Origin: Halostreptopolyspora alba
GTDB lineage: Bacteria > Actinomycetota > Actinomycetes > Streptosporangiales > Streptosporangiaceae
Length of the DNA: 64,000 nt
Assembly: GCA_003725585.1 (NCBI GenBank)
Contig: RJMB01000003.1
Coordinates: forward strand, 124,001 to 188,000
Reading direction: 5' to 3'
The notes beneath the pieces were generated by a model that was not told the DNA's origin, made no database searches, and saw only the letters and a list, made by a program, of their open reading frames with translations. Positions within the stretch are counted from its first letter, which is position 1, and every line of letters starts with the position of its first letter. Made by a program: the position numbers and the translations under genes. Below, piece after piece: positions 9,132 through 17,410 of this stretch.

Positions 9132-9404
9132 ATGAGCACTGACCCAGCAGCGCTCGCCCGACGGTTCGGGAGCGGGGGAGGCCAGCACGCTCCCGTCGTG
9201 GACTCGTCCGGGCGGAGCCTCGGGCCGGGCTGGCGCACCTCCTCGTACAGCACGCAGGACCGAGCCTGTGTGCGGATCGCCCGCGACCCCGACGGCGCGA
9301 TCCTCCTGGCCGACTCCCGCACCCCCCAGGGCCCGGTCGTCCGCGTGACAGGCACCGCGTGGTGCGCGTTCCTCCGGGCCGTTCACGACGGTGAGATGGA
9401 CTGA
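9132..9404 (+). CDS. DUF397 domain protein
   Basis: A 90-residue protein with the DUF397 pattern WRTSSYS...CVRIA...ILLADSRTP...W..FL. DUF397 proteins are small actinobacterial proteins usually found beside Scr1-like XRE regulators; the pairs behave like toxin-antitoxin or developmental regulators in Streptomyces. Here there is no XRE partner next door. Instead it sits between the Trypco1 gene and the STAND protein, on the opposite strand, ending at a perfect short hairpin. A 40-residue N-terminal extension rich in Gly and Ser precedes the domain. Confidence 0.85.
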   Translation: MSTDPAALARRFGSGGGQHAPVVDSSGRSLGPGWRTSSYSTQDRACVRIARDPDGAILLADSRTPQGPVVRVTGTAWCAFLRAVHDGEMD

Positions 9405-9422
9405 GCGCCGGCCCGCCGGCGC
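9405..9422. terminator. GC hairpin between convergent genes
   Basis: Perfect inverted repeat with 8-base arms, GCGCCGGC and GCCGGCGC, separated by CC. It sits between the DUF397 stop and the stop of the STAND gene, so it can end transcription from both sides. There is no U-run, as is common in actinobacteria. Confidence 0.6.
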
Positions 9423-9429
9423 GTCCGGC

Positions 9430-12400
9430 TCACATCACGTTGAGGAACAGGTCGCAGTTGGCCCGAATGTCACGGTCCGCCGCCAGCGTCGCCGGGTGGT
9501 CCGCGCCGAAGACCGCCCGGTAGCGCGCGACGATCTCGGTGCGTTCCGCGTCCAACGGAACCTGTTCCACGGTCCTGCGGTCGAGAATCCGGTTGCGGTG
9601 CGCCGCCAGGGTCAGCGGGTGGTTCTCTCCGAGTTCCAGCCGCGCGCGCTCGTGGGTGTCGGTGTCCATCTCCAGCGCGGCCGTGGCGTCGCCCAGGGCG
9701 AACAGGTCACTGGCCAGGTTGATCGCGTTGGCGATGGTGCTGGGGTGGTTCGGGCCTAGCGTGTCGACGTGCACCGCCAGGGCCTCCTCGTCGACGCCGC
9801 GCGCCTGTTCCACCTGGCCGAGCAGCCGCAGGACGACGGCGTGGTTGGCCGACGTGTCGGCGTAGAGCGGGTGGTGGGAGCCGTAGAGGTCGCGGTGGCG
9901 CTGGCGGGTCTCGGCGGAGAGGTGCAGGGCGGCCTCGTGCTCGCCCGCGGCCCGCAGCGAGACCGCGTGACTGGCCGCGGCCAGGACCGTGTGGTGGTTG
10001 TCGGGACCCAGCCGCTCCTCGAACAGCCGATAGGCTTCCTCCGACAGCGCCACGGCCTCGGACAGCCACCCGGTACGCCGCTTCACCGTCGACAGCGCCA
10101 GCATGGTGATGAGCCGGCTCGGGGCGTGGGTGGAGGAGATCCGGTTGTCCAGCTCGTGCTGCTCCTCGAGCTCGGTCATGGACTCCCGGTAACGCCCGGA
10201 CTCCATGAGCCCCAGGGCGTAGCCGTACTTGCTGCCCTGGGTCAGGCTGTGCTCGGGTCCCAGGATGTCGATCCGCCGCTCGAAGTTGTACCAGTCGATC
10301 TCCATGGCCGCGGAGTACTGGCCCGTGAGCCGCAACCCGACGGCGTGCAGGTGCCCGGCGCGCAGGGTCAGGACATCGTCACGGCCGAATATCCGCTCGT
10401 AGCGCTGGAACACGTCCGCGCTCACATCGACCGCCTCCTGGAACCGTCCGATGTTGCGCAGGTCCCAGGCGAGGTTCATGTGCGCCTCGAGCGTCTCCTC
10501 GTCGTCGTCGCCACGGGTTCGGGTGAGCGTGTCGACGAGCTGCCAGTTGCGGTCGAGCGCCTCCCGGAACGAGCCGAGGCTGCGCAGCAGTTGGACGTAA
10601 CGCATCTCGGCGCGCAGCGTCTGCAGGTGCTCGGGGCCGAGCCGCTCCCGCCAGTCCGTGATCGCGCGCGTGCCCAAGGACTCACCCTCGGCGTACCCGC
10701 CCCACAGCGTCAGGAAGTGCATCTCGCCGATGACGAGCTGGCGCGCCCACTCGCTACGACACTCCCACAGCTCGGTGGCCCAGACGTGGGGGAGGAGCTC
10801 GACGTAGCGCGGCCAGTCGAGGGTGGAGAACGGGTCGCCCGGGTCGAGGTTGGCCAGCAGCTGGTGGGCGCAGTGCCGGAACTCCCGGTGCTCCGCCTCG
10901 CTCAGCGGGAGCTTCAGGGTCTCCTGGACCAGCCGGTGCAGCTGGAAGGTCTCGTTGCGGTGGTCCATCTTGATCAGCGCGTAGCGATCGATGGTGCGCA
11001 GCGTGCGGCTCAGCTTGATCGCGGGATCGGCGAGGATCTCCGCGAGCTCGTCGGGGGCGTCGACGTTGCGCGCGCCGTTGAACAGCCGCCGCGGGATCGG
11101 CTGCGGGGCGAGGAAGGCGCACACCTGCAGCAGCCGGAGCGCGCCCGGGTTGGTCTCGCGCAGCCGGTCGAGCGTCATCTCCATAGTGGCGGCGACCGAC
11201 CGGGGGTACTCGGGACTGGGCAGGGCGCTGGACAGCAGCTCGTGCGCCTTCTCCTCGAACAGCTCCAACCACTCGGCGGGCGGCATCAGGGTCTCGTAGA
11301 GCCACACGGCCGTCTGAGCCACGGCCAGGGGAAGGTCGCCCAGTCGCTGGGCGATCAGGTCGGCGTCCTCGGTGGTGAGCGACTCCGGGCCGCGCTTCAG
11401 CAGCAGCTGCTGGCTCTCGTCGCGCTCGAACGTGTCGACGTGCAGCAGGCTGCCGTCCGTCGCGCGCCATTCGGTGGAGCGCGACGTCACCATCACCTGG
11501 CCCGGTCCGGCCGAGGGCATGAACGGTCGGATGGCCGCCGGGTCACCGGCGTTGTCGTAGATGAGCAGCCAGTTGGAGTACGGGGAGCCGGTCTGCAGCG
11601 CGTCGAGCGCCGAGCGGACCGTCGACGCCGGGTCGCCCGCGCCACCGATGCCCAGCTTCTCGGCGAGCTCGATCAGCGACTGCTGGACCTGGGCCGGTGT
11701 CTCGGCCGGGATCCACCACACCAGCTCGTAGTCGGAGCGGTTGCGCCAGGCGTACTCCAGTGCCAACTGTGTCTTTCCGACACCGCCCATACCCTGCAGC
11801 GTGTGCGCGGTGGCTTCCGGGAGCACGGCCGTGGCCGAGCGCTGGCGCAGCCGCTCGCCCAGTTCCCGGAGCAGGTCCTCGCGCCCCACGAAGTTCACGT
11901 TGCGCGGCGGCACCTGCCCCCACACGGCCGGGCGCAGCCGTGGCCCGTGCGATGGCGCCCCCTCGGGAGCGCCCTGCTGCCCATTGGACGGCCCGGTCCC
12001 CTCGAGTGGGCGGGCGGGTGGTTCGGCGGCCCCGGTCCCTTCGAACGGTCCGGTTGTTGTGGAGTCGCCAGCAGGCATATCGTCGTCCTTCGAAGTCATA
12101 CGGTGGGATCCGGCCTCGTCCATGGCGGCTGGACCGTGGTTGTTCACTGGCACGGGAGGGGCGCCGACCGGCGCGCCCCGGGGCAGGTACTCCTGGCCGG
12201 AGGGGGGCCACTGCGCCGCCGCCTCGCGGACCGGACCGCCCAGGGCGAGCAGCGCGGCGTGGACAGCCTCGGCGAACGGGGCGGTGGCGGGGTCGACCTC
12301 CGGTAGGGCCACGCTGGGGTCGGCGGTGACCAGGAGCCGCTCGACCGCCTCGAACCAGGGATCGGCGTGGCGGTACCGGTCGACGACCGTTTCCACCAGG

Positions 12401-13986
12401 CCCCTGATCTCGTGTCGGCGTCCGCCGGTGGCCAGCAGGAGTTCGCGCACCCCGGGGTGAAAGTCGAACGGCACCAGGTCGTCGCGGTCGAGACCGGCCT
12501 CCTCGTCGCGGCGTCGAACCAGGCCGGAGCACAGCACCTCGGTCAGGTCCGCCGGCCGTGAGTCCGGGGCGAAGCGTCGCTGGACCGACCGGATGGCCGG
12601 CATGGTCAACGGGACCGCGGCGAGGCACACGGCCAGGTGAAACGCGGAGGGCTCAGCGCTGACGCGGAAGCTGGCCACGAGGTCATCGGCGGTGGACGGG
12701 GCCGCTGTGCCGCCGGTGCCACCGGCCCCCGAATCACGGGGCTCCCAGGCGGTGACCACGTCGCTCGGGAACTCCGGTGCCGCCCCGGCGAGGAGCGCGG
12801 TGGTGGAGAACTCGCCCGCGCCCTGTCGCCGCGAGACGAAACGGGCCCAGCGTCCCAGGTCGCGCGCCTCCATGGGGACGAGCGGCACGGCCACGTCCCC
12901 CTCGGGAGGAAAGTCGCCGGGGCCGGCGAGGCCGTGCGGCCGCACCCGGTAGGCGACGTTGGGGGTGAGCGCGTCACCGGGCGGATCGGTGGCGCGCAGG
13001 GTGACGCGGTGCGGCCGCATCCCGGTGCGTGGCCACCGCGCGCGGTCGAGCACCTGGCCGACCGCGACGACGGCGGTGCGGCCCCAGTAGGCCAGCCACG
13101 CCTCGACGGTGCCGGTGTGCCAGCCGTCGCCGACGCCGTCGGTGAGCACCAGTACGATCTCGTGGCCGTTTCCGTCGCACAACCGGTGGGGGTCGATGGT
13201 CCGCCCGGTGGTGGCGCGAAGCTCGATGTCGTCGGCGTGTACCTTGTCCGCGTCGAAGTAGTGGGCGCGGACGCGCCGGAACACGCCAACGGGTGCGAGG
13301 AGCTCGGAGAGCGCGGCGACCACCGGCTGCTGTAGCTGCATGGACAGGCTGTCGTCGATGAGCAGCACGAGGTCGTCGGCGGCGGGTTCGTGGTGGGCCG
13401 TGAACTCCGGGAGCACGGGGGTACGCAGCGCGCGCTCCGGACGGGGGCTGGCCAGCGCGCGGGCCGCGAAGCGTTCCGCCGTGGCCTCCTCGTCGAGACG
13501 TTTCGCGCCGGAGTCGCGACGTCGACGGAGCGCTTCCACCGCCCGGGTCAGGGCTTGGCGGTCACCCAGCGACCGCGTGGCCGGCTCCACGACACCGGTC
13601 GTGGGAGCAGAAGGCAAGGCGGGGAAGCCCGCGGGCGCGGACGGTTCCCCCGTGGAGGGGGGAGGCGGGGTTTCGTGGTCCGGGGCGGGCGGTACCGTCC
13701 CCCGATCCGGGTCGGGACCCGGATCGGGGGACGAGGCGAGATCGGGGTCGTCATCCGGCGACGAACGCGCCGAGGGGGGCACCGCCTCGGTGTCCGCCGT
13801 GCGCCGCCCCTCGGGACTGTGTGGGGCGGGGGAGCGGTCGGGGGCGCGGTGGGCGGCCAGCCACAGGGCGTCACCCACCTCCCACCACAGGGGAGGATCG
13901 CTGCCGGCTTCGGCAGACGACGGGTCCGGGGACGGCCCCGCCGTCCCCCCGGCCTCTGGCCGGTCGTGACCCCAGGCTCCGGTCAC
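9430..13986 (-). CDS. SAV_2336-type vWA / NB-ARC STAND NTPase / TPR protein
   Basis: A 1518-residue multidomain protein. After a Pro/Asp-rich linker (about 20-130) comes a vWA-like domain (about 195-330) with the MIDAS motif DDSLSM near residue 212 and VLTDGVGD. A second linker (about 600-680) leads to a STAND NTPase of NB-ARC type: NFVGREDLL, Walker A GMGGVGKTQLALEYA near residue 735, Walker B LLIYDNA, and the GLPLA-like RLGDLPLAVAQTA. The C-terminus (about 1115-1500) is a row of TPR units, each with LGPxHxxTL and A-x-LR-x-LGxxxEA. The vWA/SAV_2336 module partners with MoxR ATPases, and NB-ARC-TPR proteins are signal-sensing switches. GTG start overlaps the MoxR stop (GTGA), implying co-translation. 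Alternative label: FxSxx-COOH system TPR protein (same architecture), but no radical SAM partner is present. Confidence 0.9.
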   Translation of the reverse strand: MTGAWGHDRPEAGGTAGPSPDPSSAEAGSDPPLWWEVGDALWLAAHRAPDRSPAPHSPEGRRTADTEAVPPSARSSPDDDPDLASSPDPGPDPDRGTVPPAPDHETPPPPSTGEPSAPAGFPALPSAPTTGVVEPATRSLGDRQALTRAVEALRRRRDSGAKRLDEEATAERFAARALASPRPERALRTPVLPEFTAHHEPAADDLVLLIDDSLSMQLQQPVVAALSELLAPVGVFRRVRAHYFDADKVHADDIELRATTGRTIDPHRLCDGNGHEIVLVLTDGVGDGWHTGTVEAWLAYWGRTAVVAVGQVLDRARWPRTGMRPHRVTLRATDPPGDALTPNVAYRVRPHGLAGPGDFPPEGDVAVPLVPMEARDLGRWARFVSRRQGAGEFSTTALLAGAAPEFPSDVVTAWEPRDSGAGGTGGTAAPSTADDLVASFRVSAEPSAFHLAVCLAAVPLTMPAIRSVQRRFAPDSRPADLTEVLCSGLVRRRDEEAGLDRDDLVPFDFHPGVRELLLATGGRRHEIRGLVETVVDRYRHADPWFEAVERLLVTADPSVALPEVDPATAPFAEAVHAALLALGGPVREAAAQWPPSGQEYLPRGAPVGAPPVPVNNHGPAAMDEAGSHRMTSKDDDMPAGDSTTTGPFEGTGAAEPPARPLEGTGPSNGQQGAPEGAPSHGPRLRPAVWGQVPPRNVNFVGREDLLRELGERLRQRSATAVLPEATAHTLQGMGGVGKTQLALEYAWRNRSDYELVWWIPAETPAQVQQSLIELAEKLGIGGAGDPASTVRSALDALQTGSPYSNWLLIYDNAGDPAAIRPFMPSAGPGQVMVTSRSTEWRATDGSLLHVDTFERDESQQLLLKRGPESLTTEDADLIAQRLGDLPLAVAQTAVWLYETLMPPAEWLELFEEKAHELLSSALPSPEYPRSVAATMEMTLDRLRETNPGALRLLQVCAFLAPQPIPRRLFNGARNVDAPDELAEILADPAIKLSRTLRTIDRYALIKMDHRNETFQLHRLVQETLKLPLSEAEHREFRHCAHQLLANLDPGDPFSTLDWPRYVELLPHVWATELWECRSEWARQLVIGEMHFLTLWGGYAEGESLGTRAITDWRERLGPEHLQTLRAEMRYVQLLRSLGSFREALDRNWQLVDTLTRTRGDDDEETLEAHMNLAWDLRNIGRFQEAVDVSADVFQRYERIFGRDDVLTLRAGHLHAVGLRLTGQYSAAMEIDWYNFERRIDILGPEHSLTQGSKYGYALGLMESGRYRESMTELEEQHELDNRISSTHAPSRLITMLALSTVKRRTGWLSEAVALSEEAYRLFEERLGPDNHHTVLAAASHAVSLRAAGEHEAALHLSAETRQRHRDLYGSHHPLYADTSANHAVVLRLLGQVEQARGVDEEALAVHVDTLGPNHPSTIANAINLASDLFALGDATAALEMDTDTHERARLELGENHPLTLAAHRNRILDRRTVEQVPLDAERTEIVARYRAVFGADHPATLAADRDIRANCDLFLNVM

Positions 13987-15122
13987 TCGTTGCCCGCTTC
14001 CGTCAGGCGTTGCCAGACAAGGTCAAGTATCCGGTTCCACGCGTCCGGCTCCAAGGATGTGGCGTGGGCGTGGACATCGGAACTAGCGAGATGGACCGAG
14101 TTCAGTAGCTGGTCGATGGACAGCCCGTTGACCTCGTCGCAGCGGCGCAGGAACTGGGTGATGAGTTCCCGGTCGCGGGCGCGGTCGCGACCGACGAAGT
14201 GGGCGCTGACCATGTCGGCCAGCTCCTCGGCGGTGGGGCGCTCCAGCCGTACGGGCAGGCAGCGTCGCCGGAAGGCCGGTGGCAGGGGGCGCTCGCCGTT
14301 GCTGGTGATGACGATGAAGGGGAACTCGTGGCAGCGGACCACTCCCTCGTGCACCGTGGCCGTTCGACCAGGGTCGTCGGTGGGTACGGTGACCTCCGGC
14401 CGTGCCGACCGCAACCGGGCGAGCTCCGGTATCCGGTAGGTCCCGGTCTCCAGGACGTCGAGCAGGTCGTCGGCGAGGTCGGTGTCGCTCTTGTCGAACT
14501 CGTCGATGAGCAGAACCCGGGGCAGCCGGTGGGGGAGCAGCGCGGTTCCCAGCGGGCCCAGGCGCAGGTAGTCCCCGATGGGCCGGTCGACGCTCTCCCC
14601 TGCGCCCGGTGTGGCTGCCGCGTCGGCCGAGATGTCGTGGATGCGGGCGATCGGGTCGTACTCGTACAGTCCCGAACGGAGGTCGCTGCGGCTGGTGATG
14701 GACCACCGGAGCACACGCCCGAGTCCCAGCTCGCGGGACACGCGGTGGGCCAGGGCGGACTTGCCGACGCCGGGGTCGCCGGTGACGAGTAGTGGCCGGC
14801 GTAACAGCAACGCGGCGTTGACCGCGTCGATCACGCGCACCTCGTGTTCGGCGAGGGGGCGGGACATGGTGGCGGTCGTCGCGCCGAGGACCCGGGTCGA
14901 CTCGTGGTCGTCGGGGGGCGGGTCGGGCTGGTCGGGCCCGCCGTCGAAGCTCCGCCAGGGGGGCGGGTCGGGCAGGCGCTCCCGTAGTGAGGTGAGGTAG
15001 GGGTTGGGGGTCCCGGTTCCGCGGTAGATCCACCATTGTGGCCGGGGCGAGCCATCGCCGGACTCGCCCGATGTGGGAGACCATTCGGGGTCGGGCACTG
15101 GAGAGGCCGCAGAAGGAGTCAT
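13983..15122 (-). CDS. MoxR-type AAA+ ATPase
   Basis: A 379-residue AAA+ ATPase. Walker A GDPGVGKSALAH (near residue 117), Walker B VLLIDEFDKSD (near 205), sensor 1 FIVITSNGERPLPPAFRRR with an arginine-finger region, and a C-terminal lid with LITQFLRRC. MoxR ATPases remodel protein complexes together with vWA proteins. The next gene encodes that vWA partner and overlaps by four bases, so the two are surely co-translated. The N-terminal 80 residues are a Pro/Ser-rich tail. About 196 bases separate it from the upstream trypsin-VMAP gene, with no clear promoter, so one transcript is plausible. Confidence 0.92.
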   Translation of the reverse strand: MTPSAASPVPDPEWSPTSGESGDGSPRPQWWIYRGTGTPNPYLTSLRERLPDPPPWRSFDGGPDQPDPPPDDHESTRVLGATTATMSRPLAEHEVRVIDAVNAALLLRRPLLVTGDPGVGKSALAHRVSRELGLGRVLRWSITSRSDLRSGLYEYDPIARIHDISADAAATPGAGESVDRPIGDYLRLGPLGTALLPHRLPRVLLIDEFDKSDTDLADDLLDVLETGTYRIPELARLRSARPEVTVPTDDPGRTATVHEGVVRCHEFPFIVITSNGERPLPPAFRRRCLPVRLERPTAEELADMVSAHFVGRDRARDRELITQFLRRCDEVNGLSIDQLLNSVHLASSDVHAHATSLEPDAWNRILDLVWQRLTEAGNE

Positions 15123-15318
15123 CGGCCGGCGACTTTCCTGGTCATGGGGTCACTCTTCTAAGGCGGCGAAAATCAGAGCGAGGTCCTCCTCGCCTACGCT
15201 ACCCATTCCACGGCTGCCTTGCCCCTCGGCGTTCGGGCCATCCCGTACGGGCCGGCGGTCGATGACGAGCGGGGCCGGAATTCGTGGTGTGCGCTCGGAT
15301 TATCTGCTGACGAGGCCG

Positions 15319-17265
15319 CTAGTCACGACGGCTACCCGGCTTGGGTGACGCGAGTATTCCAATTTGTTGAAGTTCACGCATTTGATCCATGTTGTCGAGT
15401 AGAATGATGATGTCGTATGGGTCGTGTTCCTCATTGGTCGGTTGTCCGCTTTGGGTGCGCCACTCGCGTAGTTGGCGCGGCAGGGACACGAGGTCTTGCG
15501 CGCAGATCGTAGTATCCCCACCACCACCGTGGACAATTTCCGTCATGCGGTCGTGGAAGCCGCGTGTCCGACGCTCGTCCTCGCCGCGCAGCCACGCGAT
15601 GGCGGGCAGGCCGGCCTGGAGCGCGACGGCCAGCTGGCGCCCACCGTCGGCCGACTCCGCGGCGACACCGAGCACGCAGAGCACGATCCCCGGCCCGTTG
15701 AGCTGGTCGCTCAACCGCGCTCCCGTCTCCGCGGCCGGACCGGGCTCGATCAGGTGGACGCGCCCCTCACCGTTGTCGACCAGCTCCCGCCAGCTGCGCT
15801 GGAGCTTTCGTCGGGCCCTCTCCCACCCGGGATCATTGACCCGCTCGTAGGCGTGCAGCACGATCTCGTACGACGCGCCGAGCCGCTCCCCCTCACCGGT
15901 GAGGGGGGCGGAGAGTCTCCACTGCGCTACTGGCTCTGTCAGCAGCGCGAACGGAAGGACAAGCTCCAGCCGCAGCTCGGTGTCCCCCGCCCGTGCGGGT
16001 AACCGCGCCTCGGCCTCGTCGATCAGCCGCAGCAGGGCCTCGCGCAGCCCGTTCTCGGACATCCGGAACGGGGTCCCCTTGTCGGTGCCGTACCCGTCGC
16101 GTAGCCAGTGGGAGACCAGGTAGCCGCGCGGGTAGTCGGAGTCTCCGGGAACGGGCTCGACCGAGACGATGAGCACCGCGGTCTCCGGCCGCTCCGGGAC
16201 GCTGTCCGCGCGGAGTCGCGCCAGGGCCTGCCGTGGGACCTCGCTCGGGTGCCGGCTGTCGGAGTAGGAGCGCAGTACCCGTGAGGCCGCCGCCCCTTTC
16301 CCGCTGCGCGCGATCTCCTCGACGAAGACCACCTCGCACGGGAGCCCGTCGGGGCGCGGGGTCAGATCCCGGAGGTAGGCGAACGCCTCCCACGCCGAGT
16401 GGAACCGCACGCGTTCGGTGGCGCGGTGCCGAGTGGCGGCCCCGTAGGGCTCCCATGCCGCCTCGAACAACATGTCGCTGAGGAGCCCGCGTACCTCCTC
16501 CAGCTCGGGGTCGGCGGTGTGCTCGCGGAGCGCCTCCACCATCTCGACCGGCTCCATGAGACCGATGCGGCCGTGGCGGTCGGAGAGCCGTCCCGCGTTG
16601 TCCGGAGCGTCCTGGAGGGCACTGGTGAGGATCCCGATCACCGAGCCGTCGCTGGTGTCGAGAACCCCGCACCCACTGAAACCCGGTTCGAAACGGACGG
16701 GCTGTCGGGGGTCGATGTCGACCTGCGCGCGTTGCGGCAGGTCCCCACCGAGCCCGACCACCCGCGCCGTGGCCGAGAGCCCGTCCGGAGTGCTCCTCGG
16801 ATACCCCTGGACCCGCACCGGGTACGGGTGGCGTGACGCGAGGATCTCCGATGTCCGGGAGCTGAGCCGCGCCGGAGCCGGCACTCCCTGCCACGGGTGG
16901 TCGCCGAGCCGCAGCAGCGTGGTGTCGCGTTCGCTGTTCCATGAGGTGTCGATCACCCGGGCGCTCGTGTGCGGGTACTGGACGTGGTGCGGTACGTCCA
17001 CGTACACCACGTCCTCCGGCCCCGGCGGGTGGGAGCCGTGACCCCGACCCAGCGCCTGGTCGACGACATGAACACAGGTCAGGACGCGGCTGCCGGGAAC
17101 AAGGACACCACCCCCGGCCACGGTGCCATCAGGCCCCGTGATCCTGACCTGCCACGTGGGAGGGAGAGCAGGGAAGGGAGATGCCACTGTGGCGCGGTCG
17201 CTTTCTTCGGTTGTGCGGGGGCGCGGAACGGTCATTTGTGAGGACTGGGATTCGGCTGGCTCCAT
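15319..17265 (-). CDS. Trypsin-like protease fused to VMAP-C domain
   Basis: A 648-residue protein. Residues about 35-245 form a trypsin/HtrA-like domain with a complete triad: His66 in LTCVHVVD, Asp114 in ERDTTLLRL, Ser197 in EPGFSGCG. No signal peptide is present, so it acts inside the cell. The middle (about 250-400) is a helical module (ELEEVRGLLSDMLFEAAW, WEAFAYLRDL), possibly an effector-associated or VMAP-M domain. The C-terminal half (about 400-620) fits VMAP-C: ELVLPFALLTEPVAQWRL, a VVLH-like ASYEIVLHAYERV, and conserved tryptophans in RRKLQRSWRELV. VMAP proteins are the third component of MoxR-vWA conflict systems; the protease is the likely effector. ATG 17265 chosen; GTG 17304 or ATG 17235 are possible. 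Confidence 0.87.
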   Translation of the reverse strand: MEPAESQSSQMTVPRPRTTEESDRATVASPFPALPPTWQVRITGPDGTVAGGGVLVPGSRVLTCVHVVDQALGRGHGSHPPGPEDVVYVDVPHHVQYPHTSARVIDTSWNSERDTTLLRLGDHPWQGVPAPARLSSRTSEILASRHPYPVRVQGYPRSTPDGLSATARVVGLGGDLPQRAQVDIDPRQPVRFEPGFSGCGVLDTSDGSVIGILTSALQDAPDNAGRLSDRHGRIGLMEPVEMVEALREHTADPELEEVRGLLSDMLFEAAWEPYGAATRHRATERVRFHSAWEAFAYLRDLTPRPDGLPCEVVFVEEIARSGKGAAASRVLRSYSDSRHPSEVPRQALARLRADSVPERPETAVLIVSVEPVPGDSDYPRGYLVSHWLRDGYGTDKGTPFRMSENGLREALLRLIDEAEARLPARAGDTELRLELVLPFALLTEPVAQWRLSAPLTGEGERLGASYEIVLHAYERVNDPGWERARRKLQRSWRELVDNGEGRVHLIEPGPAAETGARLSDQLNGPGIVLCVLGVAAESADGGRQLAVALQAGLPAIAWLRGEDERRTRGFHDRMTEIVHGGGGDTTICAQDLVSLPRQLREWRTQSGQPTNEEHDPYDIIILLDNMDQMRELQQIGILASPKPGSRRD

Positions 17266-17410
17266 ATTTTCCCGCCAACACGGTGAATCACTCGAGGGCC
17301 CCACCGCGTCGGGGAGGAACGCGACGGCCCCGAGCGTGGGGTGCCAGCCTAGGCATCCGCGTGCCCACCGGCAGACAGCGGGGATGACCGAGGGCGGTCA
17401 CGGCGCGCTC

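Noticed and set aside
9769..12306. Long plus-strand open frame opposite the STAND gene
   Set aside because: Composition is that of an antisense frame, and NB-ARC and TPR motifs are on the minus strand.
9430..13986. FxSxx-COOH peptide maturation system
   Set aside because: The TPR protein has that architecture, but no radical SAM enzyme and no short ORF ending F-x-S-x-x was found near it, whereas MoxR and VMAP genes are present.
15123..15318. Short frame ending EEDLALIFAALEE between trypsin-VMAP and MoxR genes
   Set aside because: The only start codon gives 18 residues, with no ribosome binding site. It may be chance; kept out of the gene list.
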